Part shown: positions 37,801-49,838 of the stretch, piece by piece
Position numbering within the stretch: position 1 is the stretch's first letter
Layout of the letters: every line of letters begins with the position of its first letter
NCBI GenBank assembly: GCA_038496675.1
Contig: CM076660.1
Location: forward strand, 4,953,197-5,017,196
Length of the DNA: 64,000 bases
Direction of reading: 5' to 3'
Origin: Rachycentron canadum
Lineage: Eukaryota > Chordata > Actinopteri > Carangiformes > Rachycentridae
The notes under the pieces: generated by a model
Told to the model about the DNA's origin: nothing
What the model saw: the letters and a program-made list of their open reading frames with translations, nothing else
Databases searched by the model: none
Made by a program: the position numbers and the translations under genes

Positions 37801-39240
37801 ATTTTGTATATAATAAATGAGAAGTGTTTGGATTTCATCAGGATAAATACATTTTCTTTGCTTTCTTGGAGAATGAAGGCATGTGATTTAATTGCTAATC
37901 ATAAAATACTTTGTATAAGCTCATTTATTGCATTGTATCTATGAAAATTTCCTGATTGAATCCACATGGAAATATTTTCCTAATCAAACCTATGAGGGGT
38001 TTCTCAAGATAGGGCTTAAACTTAAGTGTGAAAGAGGCAGCAAAATGTGTGTGTGAGTGTTAAGAGTAATTTGGGACTATACTGTAGATAAAACTGCTGG
38101 GGGAAAAAACACTCTATCACTGATCTGCACCAGTGTGAGGTCAGAAGATCCCCCATCACCAAAACATCACCCCTTTAGGTTTTCAGAATTTGCAGAAATC
38201 AAATTCATGTTCCTGTCAATTTGAAAAACAAATGTGACATAAAATTTGCTTACAGCTTTCATGCTCACAACAGGATGATCCACAGCAATGATCCCTCTGG
38301 TGTCACCTACTGTCAGCTCGACTACTGCTTTACATGTTGTGAAATGTAATGAGCATTTCAACCTAAGTGGAGCTTGAGCCTTCATTCCTGTTTGAATGGA
38401 CAGGAGGTATTATTTAAAAGACCATTAGAGATCGAAGCTAAAGATCTAGTCTGAAGGTATTTATAGGCAGCCTGTGTCAGTTTAAAGGCTGGCGGCGATG
38501 GATGTATTTATGGATCCTGTATATGGGACAGTCCCTGACCTAACTTTATTAAGCCCACAGAGAGCCTGCATATGTGTCAGCAGGATAGAGAGGGGTATTG
38601 ATTAAGATTGCTATTAACCCAGAGGACAGAAGAAGAGGTGAGTGCATCTAACACAGCAGTGAAGTGTAACATTTTGCACCAGATTTTCAAAATGGAGGCT
38701 GCAGCAGCATATTACTACAAATGTTTCCAACAGGGATACATATGCTAAAACCAGAAAATGTTAGGCTTAAGTGAGGTATGGCTTTAAAGTCTCTTCCCAT
38801 TGTGTCCCGGCTCAGTCCAGACGGCGTGTAATCCTCTTGTGTATTGTAGTTTGTGTTGTAGGTTATGCCTCAGTCTTTCATTCCTTCATGCATTGTGCCT
38901 ACTGTACCGGCCCTGTCTCATTCCACATCGGCATTCATTGTTCCTTGAAAATAGCTGTGACATCCATGTGCTCTTATTTGATGTCTGGCTAGGATAGTGA
39001 GCTTGATCCCATTATGTGTGAAATGCATTCAGTTCCAGGAGGGAAAACAAATTCCCTCAAAGCATCTTGCATGTTTTTCCCCAGATTTTTTTCCCCCGTC
39101 TTTCTTTGAAAAATGACACAAAAGGCAGCTCAGATCAGACAGTTTAGCTGTGAGACAGAGACATAGTGAATTGCTGTTAACAGAATCTCCTCTCTTTTTG
39201 TCTCTTTCTGGTTCTCTCCCGCCTCTGTTTGTACCCGTAG
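34844..39240 (+). other. ncam1: last ncam1 intron
   Basis: A 4.4-kb intron. Its first kilobase is a DNA-transposon-like element with terminal inverted repeats (34927-35828). A poly-A run is at 36523-36538. No further exon was recognised. The acceptor region 39185-39240 is pyrimidine-rich and ends acccgtag. Confidence 0.85.
34927..35828. mobile_element. nonautonomous DNA transposon with 25-bp terminal inverted repeats (TTAA-type)
   Basis: Positions 34927-34951 (tagaggaaaaattcacccta and on) and the reverse complement of 35804-35828 (taaaggaaaatttcaccctt and on) match at 22 of 25 bases. The right end carries TTAA (35826-35829), and the end sequence resembles fish MITEs that start TTAAAGGAAAATTCCACCC, suggesting a piggyBac- or Kolobok-like TTAA target. 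The left TTAA is mutated. There is no transposase; the interior minus-strand frame (35372-35656) has no recognised domain. It begins 84 nt after the 180-exon donor. Confidence 0.75.
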
Positions 39241-39361
39241 CGGTAAGACTGTGAAGGACGATAACACTAAAGGCGAGACAGAGGTGAAGAACGCCACAGC
39301 CGAGGTGAAGACAGTTCCCAACGAGGCTCCCCAGATGAATGGCAACGAAAGTAAAGCGTAA
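39241..39361 (+). CDS. ncam1: ncam1 last coding exon: C-terminus and stop
   Basis: 121 coding nt, phase 2 in, after acccgtag. It reads GKTVKDDNTKGETEVKNA, then TAEVKTVPNEAPQMNGNESK, A, stop (TAA at 39359-39361). The mammalian C-terminus has AEVKTVPNDATQTKENESKA, so TAEVKTVPN and NESKA-stop are diagnostic. It is used by both transmembrane isoforms. From the preceding exons GA plus C gives Asp at the junction. Confidence 0.97.
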
Positions 39362-40640
39362 TCTCCTTGCCCAACAGCATCAGGAGGAAAATGGTGGTTG
39401 GGGTTGGAAGGGTGGTAGGGTGTGGGTTTTTAAGGTTAATCGAGGGGGGTCACAGTCACTGAAACCTCAAAGAAATTTCACGCACCACCCCATCACATCA
39501 GAAAGAAAACAACAAAAAACAACAGAAAAGGTTAAAAAAAAAAAAAAAAGAGAGAATCATGGGTCTGTTTCTCCAGCGTCCTCTGACCAGAGAAATGTAA
39601 AGACCTCATGCACATGCCTTAGTTCCTTTTACGTCAATTTCTATTTGTTTAATTCTCACAGAAGAAAAAGCAAAATTCATGCTTGTAGTTTACCCTCTCT
39701 CTTGTATGTAATATTAAATTGAAACTGTTAAATACAGAAGCTGAAAAACTATTTTCCTCTAGATAACCATGGTTGGACTGTAGCTTTACTTCACAGATTA
39801 CTGCCTTCATCATGTACACACATGTAAGACTGGTGCATTACCAATAATACTATTCTTTATGCAGTATGGTCATCATCGTGGTAATGGATTATGGGTCTTT
39901 TTTCCTTTGTGGATATTTTGTTGTGTTTAAATAATGTGCAGACGTTACTGCCTATTTAGCTTTTTTAATGTGTTATTTCCAGGGCTAGAGAGTAGAACAT
40001 TAGCATGCCTGTTTTTGCAAAGTTACTGTATTTCTGTACACATTGCTGTCAATTGGTTCTTCTTTAAATGTTTTGTTTTTTGTTTTATTTTGTTATTATA
40101 TTTTTTTTTAAGTGTTGTCTCCATAATGTTCTGGTTCAGAAATCATGAAGCCTAAGCTCTGAGAAACAGCCACCGAAGACACCGGAGAAATACTGGCTCA
40201 GTTCATGGGTTTCAACCCTGTCTCCCTAAGAACTGTTTATATACTTTCACCTAATATATTTGGGAACATATGTTATGGCTGGAGTTTGTAACTTCATTAA
40301 CTTTTTCCTTACTGCACCCCTAAAGATCATCAGCTGGATGCCATTAGGTGTCTTTTGCTTTTGTAAATGGGCTGTATATGGACATGAGCTTCAGGAGACA
40401 GGGTTGGGTTTAGGATAAGGAAATATTCATATTTAGGATTACAGCTGCGTTCCTTCTCAGGAGCCACGTCCCTCAAAGTCCAATTGTGTCACATTCCAGA
40501 AGAGAAGCACTGCCTTACTTGTCCTTAATTTAATGGAAGCTGCTGGTGTGTCTAAAATCCACCAGTCAATAGTTCGTACTGTTTCCAGTCTTCATCAACT
40601 AAGTCAGAAAATTCTGATGTGACCAAATATACCAGGTGTA

Positions 40641-40729
40641 TTCACATGGTCACTGGTAAATGTATTATATGAACTGGACCAATGAAAAAAGGATACTACA
40701 GGATGTAAATAATAGAAGTCAGGCTTAAA
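40641..40729 (+). repeat. dispersed repeat, copy 2 (in 3' UTR)
   Basis: Partner of 29121-29208, same orientation, sharing tcactggtaaatgt, aactggaccaat and tgtaaata at matching spacing. Confidence 0.75.
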
Positions 40730-43012
40730 GTTCACCGCTCCTTCTTGTTGGTAGCTATGTAGTTAAAGTTAATTAAATTATATGGATAGATTTACAAGTA
40801 ACATCGTACACTGAAACTTCAGAACTGTGCCTGAACTAGAAACTATCCTGGGCTGTTTCAGGGCAACTCCCTGCTTGTAATTTTTGACCTTAGATGTTGA
40901 CGAGGGCCACCCATTAGTTTAGTAGCGCGTGGTGAGAATTAGCGATGATGCTCTGTAGACTGTCTCGTCTTGTATCAGCCCGCTTTCCTTTCAGTGTCAT
41001 CCCTTGTAAACTACACACTTTGAAGGAGGTGGCGCCTGCAGTGGGACACAGCTTATGTGTGTGTTGTTAATAATGTCATTTTGGTTTTCTTTGTGTTAAT
41101 GTGAGAACACTCCTTTATCTCCTTCTCTCTCTCACACATACTCCTCACCTTTCCCAGAGGTTTCCTTTAAGCGTTTTGAACCAATTCCTACATGACAGGT
41201 TTGGGCTTCACAGTGACCCAAAAAAAGGCCACATGTGTTCTGTCAAAGCAATTTAACTCAACAGGTTTGGACTGAGAAGTTGACATGTTTGTTGAAAAAA
41301 AAGGAGCGTTGCCTTTAGTGCTTGCAGGCTTGTTGGCAAAACTAGTTGAATTCTTCACACACCCATTTTCGCTGCCTGCAATTGGTCTTCAGTAACGTGT
41401 AAGTTTGTTGCCGTGGAGTTAACCATCACTACTCGATGTCTGATCTGTAACCTTCGTCTCCCTGTTTGTGCAAACCTCTAATGATCACTGCTTATCAATA
41501 AATGGTCTTAACGCTCAGCTTTCTGAGATTTCTATACCTCTGAGTGACCAAAAATCTGATCCCCTCAGCCATTGTTTTCTCACTATCACCATAACTGTTT
41601 TTAGTGTGAGTTTATGTCACCGCTGCTTTCACCGCCTTACAGTTAAGTCTTTAATTAGTTTGTGCCTGCAGTGATGTGACATGTAATGTAGGTCTAGTCC
41701 TTGGGTTATCACCTTGTTTCTAACTCACTTCATCACTAAATTCTTCACTTACTGTTGTTGATGTCAAGTTCTTACCTGTTATAAATGGCCAGATATTAAA
41801 GACACTATAAAAACAGGAAATGAAGGATCATTAAGTTGAAGAAATATTACAATATCACAAAGAGAATATATAAAGTTTAGACTGAATTGGGGTTTGATTT
41901 TGTGATACTACTTTAAAAGACCGTACTGATTTATTGAAGCAGTTGGTCCCATTGATCTGTTGACCTGATATCTGAGAGGCTGATTCTATGATGTCACCAA
42001 TATAGATCTCTGTGTGTTAAATACCCACACACAGCTGGTATTATACCAAACATGAGTCCTAGGCAGTGGACGTCTGTTGTATATTAAGTTTCATGAAAAT
42101 AAATCATTTTGCTGAAATAAAATGACTGAAATTATGAAACGTAATTCAACCATGAAAAAAGGTGGGAAACTGCATTAAGTTTTGAATGTGGCAGCATCTT
42201 ATCTGTGTTTTTGGTGACGCTAGTTTAAGCCTGGATGATGAGGTAGACATCACAGCTCTAAACCCTCCAGGCTTTTTTAGGGCATTGTTAAAAATGCAGT
42301 AAAATAAATCTGAAGGATCTGTGGTTGATATTCTAGTTAGATAAGCTGGTCAAGTGATCATCAGCTTGTTATGCAACACTTCTAGTGGAGCTGCCTAATT
42401 CTGGCACCGCTCCGGTTTTGAGCATGTCGATCTCATCGAGCAGCGTCTGTCATCTCATTCAGCAGCAGCAGACGTCCTCTGTCTTTTTAAGTTTTTGTTT
42501 AAATAGGATCCTATTGATAAAGATCGAGATTTGGATGATGCCAATTCACTGTGGTAATTTATCATACAGCATGCAGCCTTTAGTTTTGCAGGCCTGCTGG
42601 ACAGAAATACACAGGCAGAGGTGACTTTGTTACCGGTAGATATTTATTGTAGGGACCAGCTACTAAAAATAGTACGTTTTAAATAAAGCTCACCTGTCAA
42701 ACAAAAATGTATTGAGTAGCATAACTTTAAAGTTTGGCGTCAATGAAAAGACTTATACTGAGGCAGTGTCTGGAAGTGAATGTACACACTCAAGCCATTA
42801 AGCAAAGCCATTCAGTGGTACAAAAGAGAGCTGAATGAAGATTAAATTTGGCCTCCTTTAACTAACCAGGACACAGATTGGTCCGTGGTGTTTAAAGGTC
42901 TCTTTATGCATAGAAAGTGATTTCAGAATGTTTTTCATGAGCCATAGTGCCATGCTGTGGATTTGGAAGTTAAATAAATAAATAAGTGACCGTTTTTTGT
43001 TTTGTTTTGGGA

Positions 43013-43042
43013 TTTTTTTTTTTTTTTGGGGGGGGGGGGGGG
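43013..43042. repeat. poly-T followed by poly-G
   Basis: Roughly 15 T are followed by 15 G, then ttgggttttttttt. The length may be unreliable in the assembly. The minus-strand frame over it (P and K runs) is a homopolymer artefact. Confidence 0.9.
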
Positions 43043-44653
43043 TTGGGTTTTTTTTTGTCTGTGTGCAGTGTTCCTCCTACTTTAGACTGCAAGCTAGTAC
43101 ACTGTGAATGTGTGAATCCATTGTGTCCTTTGTCATAGAGTTGAGCAAATAGTTTGATTGTGAAAAGATGTAGCTGATAGCGCGCGACAGAATTCCTGAT
43201 ACCAACGTGCAGAAGTCTGACAGCAGCAAACTGGAAAGACACAGTGCCTTTGAATAAGAAATGGTGGCATGTTTTTAATTTCCGTCATTGTCTGCCCATT
43301 CAAACATTCACAGCTCCGTCTTTCTGTCCATGAGCTTTTTCATTTACTACGTTTCACTGTTGTAAAATAAGCAACGCTTTGTTTAAATTGTCTGGTATAT
43401 TTTAAATGGCTCCATTCATGTGTTTTGGTGTAAATGATGCTTTCTCTTCCTTGCTAGAAGATCATCCTGGCTTATTGTGACTTGGATCTTACATACACAG
43501 GTTTGACCATCATGACTGTCTTAAAAAACAGATGTCACCAAGTTCCCACATCTCACCAACTGAGTACGATGCCGTCATAACCCATAGAAATAATTTCCTG
43601 AATGACACAAATGAGTCCAAAAGAAAATATACTGACTCACCATCCTTCAATAAAAACATCACATTAAAGAACAAGACACAGTGACACTTTGCTCAGGTCC
43701 CATTTTCTCTGAAAGATCTGGAATTGTTGGATTTGTCAGATGCAAGCATGCAAAACATATTAGAACTAGAAATATTATCGTCACACTATTTGACTTGAAA
43801 AAATAATGAAGGCTTCATGTATTGCGTTGATCTTTTTTCTCAAGTGTTGTGAAACTTGTCCTGTTTCCCAAACTTTTTGTGTTTGCATAAGAAAACTGGT
43901 TTTGCTTCACAAAGCTCTGAAATGTAATAAAACACGAAGAGTGTCATAAACAACCTGTACTGTTTCTGCTGAAATATAGTGTGAAGATGTACAAAAGGAT
44001 CCATGTGAGGGTTTTTTTTTTTTTTGTTTTGCTCAAATTAAGGCTTAGAGCTGCTCTGGATTCGCAAATGTGCAGCCACTCTTTGTGCACCTATTCACCT
44101 GAAAACTTTTTCCACTCACATCACAGCTCCCGAAATCTATTTGTGGAGGACACTGTGTGAATCAGTCCCTCTTCTTCAGACACATCACAAATGCAAGAAT
44201 GACACACAGGCAACCTTGAATTTTTCTGTTTGAGGCCACTACTTGATTCAGTCAGAATAAAGACATCTAGCAGGTTTTCTCAGCATTTGTGAGGAGGAGA
44301 CAAAGCAACATGAATTTTTCAGGGTTTTGAAAAAGAGAAAAAAATAAACTCAACTAAGGTGCTCTGTCTCACAGTAAGAATCACCAACACACAACTGTGT
44401 AACAGCCGACTGCTTCATATTCAGTCAGACTTGCTCCTCCACTGCCAACGGCTGGTCGCTCTTATTGATCCAGAGCTCCATGTTCTTCAGCTCCTCTCTG
44501 TGTAAACAACAGCTCGTACTGTAGTTCAAACGTTGGCTACCACTCCTCTGTCTGTCTGTCTGTCCACTGTCACCGGTGTAAATACTGAGTACTAACTAAG
44601 GAAAGAAGGAAAACACATTTTGACTTTGCATTCTGCCAGAAATTCTTGTGTTC

Positions 44654-44659
44654 AATAAA
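44654..44659 (+). terminator. ncam1: poly(A) signal, probable distal end of ncam1
   Basis: AATAAA in ttcaataaagttt, followed by an A-rich stretch and then a GU-rich tgttgcgtg about 30 nt downstream, the usual layout of a vertebrate cleavage and polyadenylation site. Confidence 0.65.
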
Positions 44660-45589
44660 GTTTAAAAAAGAAAAAAACAATGTTGCGTGATCATTTATAG
44701 CATGTGAAATTAATTAATTATCATGTAATAATTATATTTAGACATTTAAAACCAAAATAACAATCCCAAAATGAAAAATATTAACCTTACATTACAAGCT
44801 TTCCACCAAAATAAGTATTTATTTTTTGAAGATGCCTGTAGTTTTACCATCTGTGTGGAGAACACACTATAACCACAATGAATCAATTCTGTATAAGCAG
44901 CAGTGATGCTGATGCTTTGCACAGACTGAAGCAGAAGACTTTGAGCTTTTGAACAATGTATAACTTGTCAAGGTTTTTATGAAGACTGAGTCTGGAACAG
45001 ACCAAAACAAGAATTAAATCATCACTGCTGAGGCCAAAGCCTCCCACCGGCTGGACGGTGGATTTTAAAAGGTTAATGAGAATTAAGTATGAAAGGTTCA
45101 GGGTCAGGGTGATGAAAATAAATCTCTCTGCAACACCAAAAATAAACAGAATAAAGAATCATGTATCAGAAACTTTTGAAAATTGGAAGAAATCACTGAA
45201 ATATTCATTCATTTGTCTTAAAGCAGCAATTGTTAAAAACCATTTTATGGTTGTGGTAAATCTACTGCCTAAGAAAGTACAACTGAAAATGCTTTTTAAA
45301 ATATTTTAAAACTTGCAAAAAATAATTCAGAGAGCATCAGTTTCTGAAGTCAAGCTTTAAAACAACAGATTCCTGCTCTTTAAATTCTGCCAGCATCTTT
45401 TATTTATTCAGGCTTTTATTCATTCAGTCACCAGCACAGTATCTGCACTCATTTCAGCTCATTAATGCAGATGCAGTTCTGGAGAATCTGATTTCACAGT
45501 GAAGGAATAACATTCTCAAGTCAAGGCAATTTTTAGTTTTTTGGTTGTTTTTTTTTTATCCATTTAGTGCAAAATCATTAGTTATGTGG

Positions 45590-45735
45590 AGGCACGATTC
45601 ATATGGAGCAGATCTACATCGAGCTCTTTATAATATCAATTACAGCAACACTTGGCGACAACAGTGAGGAAAACCTCCCTCTGTAGAGGAAGAGCCAGGC
45701 TCAGGCTGGACTGTCATCCTCCTTCAATGCAGACA
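45590..45735 (+). repeat. teleost interspersed repeat fragment
   Basis: The stretch gaggaaaacctccctctgta, gaggaagagccaggctcagg resembles the fish repeat segment that reads aaggaaaaactccctttaac and cagaaccaggctcagg, likely the opposite part of the family seen at 12133. Confidence 0.55.
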
Positions 45736-45851
45736 TTTTCATATAACAAACAAAGTGTAATCCACCTACCTTCACAAATATGTTAGATTGTAATAATAAA
45801 TTTGCACCCAGATGAATTAACGTCTATGAATCATGCAGCTCTGTATACTGA

Positions 45852-45865
45852 CCACTAGAGGACAG
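45852..45865 (+). promoter_or_regulatory. CTCF-like motif
   Basis: ccactagaggacag matches the CTCF core CCASYAGRKGGCA with one mismatch. It lies 1.2 kb beyond the proposed ncam1 end, in the same orientation as the motif at 46221. Motif match only. Confidence 0.3.
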
Positions 45866-46220
45866 CATGTCCCCAGACTAGAGACAGACTGAGACAGACA
45901 CAAAATGAGGGCCAACACTGTAAAAACCTCAGGATGTCACATGACTCACATGTTTTTAGAAGCAAAATAAATGACGTCTTTTTTGACTAAACAGGCCATT
46001 AATCTTTAATTCATTATCATTTTATTTTGGTATGAGTCTTATAAATAATGTCCAACTAGAGAATTGTTTTCTCACTTATAACATTTACAATTCAGCACAA
46101 AATAAACAACAATCACTGTGATGCACTGAAGTCAGTGGAGCTCATGTTTGTGTTCACAATAATCTGCTTTTCAAGACCTGCTGCTGAGTCTTTATCAATC
46201 TGAAGTCCCGTCTGTTTTGT

Positions 46221-46234
46221 CCAATAGGTGGCAG
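46221..46234 (+). promoter_or_regulatory. CTCF-like motif
   Basis: ccaataggtggcag matches the same CTCF core with one mismatch, about 370 bp after the motif at 45852. Confidence 0.3.
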
Positions 46235-47779
46235 ACTAACCACAAACTAACACATCTCCACGTTCAATAGAGGAAAACTTCCAGTGACTCTAAATTAGCA
46301 CTGTGAATACTGTGAACCACACGTATCAATGCAGTTTTATTTTTTGCAGTTTACACTTTCAGTTCTAAAAACAGTCCAAAACATTCACAAGAAGACAGTT
46401 CGACATCCAGACAGTACGAAGTGTCACATTGGATCCTCTCTGCATTTTTATACTAATAACTGATAAAACTGGATAATGATTTATTCTGTTATGAAGGCTC
46501 TGAACAAACTGAGATGAATTTCAGTTTTAATAAAAATGTAAAGTAACAGTCATTATACTTTTAAATCAAAGAGAAGCGAATTCTGCAAATTCCTCTTTTC
46601 AGTTTGTATGTTTTTCTTGCACTACATTTATCTGACAGCTGGAGACACAAGTCACTTTGTAACTTTCACAGATAAAACAGATAATTAGCTCATTAAATAT
46701 GATTAAATATGTTGTATGTTCATAGAAGTTGGGATATGAACTCAAACGCAATTAATGTGTTTGTGTGCAATTCATCAATTATTTATCAATTATTTTTCTT
46801 TATTCAAAAGGAATAATTCCACTGCACCAAAGAACTTTTACTGATTAAAGTGTATAAACTTTTACAGTATACTAACTTTCACTTGTGATGTTGATATTTT
46901 CGCTCAAAAAACTTCAACACATTAATGTTGATGCACACCGGCGTGCAGATTCATCAGAGGGGTCAGATTTTCACTGACATATTTATATATTTCAGTGTAG
47001 AAAAGAACAGACTCTATGCTTAAAGGATGTTCAAGCTCCCTCTTTCCTCTTCCCCTCTGCTGTAGGCTCCATGTGGTTGCTCCACCGCTCTAACCCCCAG
47101 CTCTGCACACACCAGATTAGGGTCCTTTTGGAGGGAGCTATCCCTCCCCCATGCTATAACAATGGTCCAGTGTGGTTGTCTATGGCCTGGGATTGATCTT
47201 ACACACAGATAGCTAAAAGCACAGAGCCCGGCCTCATGGCTCTTACCTGTTCTCAAAACACGTTTACTTCTGCAGTTACACACACACAGAGCCGTTATTG
47301 CACATCTCACCTATATCTTCACAAGGGGCATTAGTCAACATGTGACTTAATTATTAAAAGTATTTGTTCATGTAAGAAACTTTATTTTCTCCCATTCTTT
47401 ATCATCAAAGGTTCAATGTGCAGCATGTTTTTGTTTTTTAATTATTATAGAAAGCAGCAGCTTGTGTGATGCCACTGATCAGTTTCTCAATGGACACAAT
47501 CAGAAGGCAAAGTGAGTGGAGACTGGGTGGAGTGGAGGTGGGTGTCAAGGGAGCCAGTAAAGCTCAGGTGAAAGTCTGAGACAGATGCCCCCATCACACC
47601 CATCTTCTATGTCTCATTTGGAAAAAGTATTTAGTTCCAATGTTTAAATTTGTGATGGAAAATGTTCTGTACGGTTGTTGACTGTATTTCCTGAAAGATT
47701 TGGGGTTGTTAAAATGTTATTATTTCTTGTATTTATTATTTTATGTATTTCTCTGCCTGGCAGAACATCTGATGGCTTA

Positions 47780-47785
47780 AATAAA
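47780..47785 (+). terminator. isolated poly(A) signal motif
   Basis: AATAAA in cttaaataaagag, followed by tttttag and later a T/G-rich stretch. No coding sequence was recognised upstream, so it may be chance, or a more distal end of ncam1 or of a non-coding transcript. Confidence 0.25.
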
Positions 47786-48030
47786 GAGTTTTTAGACTTC
47801 TTAATGAAAGCAACTCATGTGCAATATTGCTTTTGATTAGAGTTTGCTTTTAATGTCAGCACATCTGGAGCCTCTTTAAATTAAGGCCAAATTTTCTGAC
47901 ATGTGCCACACAGTGCAGAGACTGGGAGATGCTGAGAGGCTGTGGTATTTTTACAGTGGATCAACATAAAAAGTCATGGGAAAACTTTTTTTGATGCCCT
48001 GCTGATCCCCCCCCCCCCCCCCCCCCGACT

Positions 48031-48122
48031 NNNNNNNNNNNNNNNNNNNNNNNNNNNNNNNNNNNNNNNNNNNNNNNNNNNNNNNNNNNNNNNNNNNNNN
48101 NNNNNNNNNNNNNNNNNNNNNN
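48031..48122. other. assembly gap (92 N)
   Basis: The N-run follows about 20 C and cgact. The sequence after the gap again begins cgact, so the flanks share a 5-base overlap. Confidence 0.99.
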
Positions 48123-49000
48123 CGACTGCTGACTGCTGTCACTTGTGTCAGTTTATATTTTACAACAAGGCAATTTTTCCTCAACATGAACAGTGTTTAC
48201 ATGCTTTGAAATTAAATGAAAATTTCTGTTTCATGTTATTTCAACAAGAGGAATATTATAATTCCATACAGCAACAACACCGTGTTTCAACAAGCATCTG
48301 TATTAAGCGTGATTGAATCTTTTTAATGAGTCTTTGTAACAAAGTTACAAGTAAGTTGAAAAAGAATACAGTGCAGGGAACAAACAGTAAATCCTTCCCT
48401 GTATGAGGTGCTGCAGTCCTGTTTGCTGATGGGATTTCAGCACTAGATGGGTCTGTGGACTAACAGTGTTTTCTTCATCTGCCTGGGGAGCCCTCATTCA
48501 GAATAAGCACCATGGTAATAGTCTCCAAAACAGTGGTGGTAATATTTTGCGCCAAACGATGGAATAATATTCCACAGTAAAAGCCTGTAAAGTGTTGTAA
48601 ACAGTCAAACACATTCAGTGACGCTAAAGTGATTTGATGAAACAGAAGGCCATGCTTTCCGTCAAAGTCAGCTTTGTTGAGGAGATTAGAGTGCAGTCTG
48701 AATATACCTGAGGCTGAGCTGTGCTTTGTTTTGAAATATACTGAGACAGATGTTTGCACAGCAGATTCTCCCCCTCTTTTCCCTTTGTTTTCTTTCAGAT
48801 TGTTGAGTAATATTTGTTTTTTCATGCAGAGCCACGTTTCAGCTTCTCGTTTCCAGGCTGCTCCTGTCTTGCCCTTTTTTTTTTTTTTTGCTTTTGCCTC
48901 AGTAACAGAGTCGGCCAGCCATGCATTCCTATCCAGAACACTGTGCTTCATCTCTGCTTCCCAACCTTTAAATCACATCAGTGTTACATCACAGCGTGCG

Positions 49001-49022
49001 CGCACACACACACACACACACA
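49001..49022. repeat. (CA)n microsatellite
   Basis: CA dinucleotide run after a short gtgcgcg block. Confidence 0.9.
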
Positions 49023-49774
49023 TACACTCATACTTCCTGCTGTGGCCACCTTGCCAAAAACTTTTTCCTCACATAATGTCATTCCCTCCCCTTTCCTCCC
49101 TTTTCTCCAAACTTTCCTGTGGTTGCAAAGTCTCATCATCTGCATCTTTATATCTGATTCTTAAAACTGTTTTCAACGTGCATGCAGCAGAACATATATT
49201 TTCATTTATTCATATTTATTTATTTGCCTATTGTACAGTATCTTAACTTATGTTTATCACAGGGATGTAACCAAACATCAACAAGATATCACTCAGATAT
49301 ATAATCATAGCACAAATATAAATACAAAGTATTTCTCACTCTTTCCTGTGATGCTATCTTCAGTCCTTTTAGGATAAATGTCCATAAATTTGTTCAGAAA
49401 TCACATTGAGATAATGTCACAGTCATGATCATTACATGTAGACGAACGTTATCCAAGCAATGGTTCTCTGTGTGTCCATGGTACTCAGAATTAATGTACT
49501 GGGTCTTTTTAGATTCAACAGGATATAAACAACAGGCTGAAAAACATGCTCTGAAAGATTTAAATTTGATATTCAGTTATTCAATCATCAATAGTTTAGC
49601 CATTTTATTGTGCACTTATTGATGTTGTGCAGATGTTTTTTCTTTACTACCCTCAGATCCAATCCTGGAGCCACACAGGAGAAAATGACAAGCTGAAATC
49701 ATTGATCGTCCCTAAAGTGCATCCAAAATGGCCAAAAGAGCTTTCTGGATTTGCATTAGTCTCTCTGAAGCATT

Positions 49775-49838
49775 TTATATATATATATAGCTATATATAT
49801 ATAGCTATATATATATAGATACACATAGATATATATAT
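49775..49838. repeat. TA-rich repeat with tatatatatagc units
   Basis: TA dinucleotides are interrupted at regular spacing by AGC (atatatatatagctatatat), forming a short higher-order repeat. Confidence 0.85.

Larger units (their letters stand above)
39362..44680 (+). other. ncam1: candidate ncam1 3' UTR
   Basis: About 5.3 kb from the stop codon to a well-formed poly(A) signal. No splice or coding evidence interrupts it. Earlier AATAAA motifs (for example 41497-41502 and 43926-43931) could give shorter forms. It contains a dispersed repeat copy (40641-40729) and a T/G homopolymer pair (43013-43042). The extent is an inference; a proximal site could be the main one. Confidence 0.6.

Noticed and set aside
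48674..49246. 190-residue plus-strand frame and its 158-residue antisense partner
   Set aside because: Composition is dominated by F/S/H from pyrimidine runs and the CA microsatellite; no domain or splice support.
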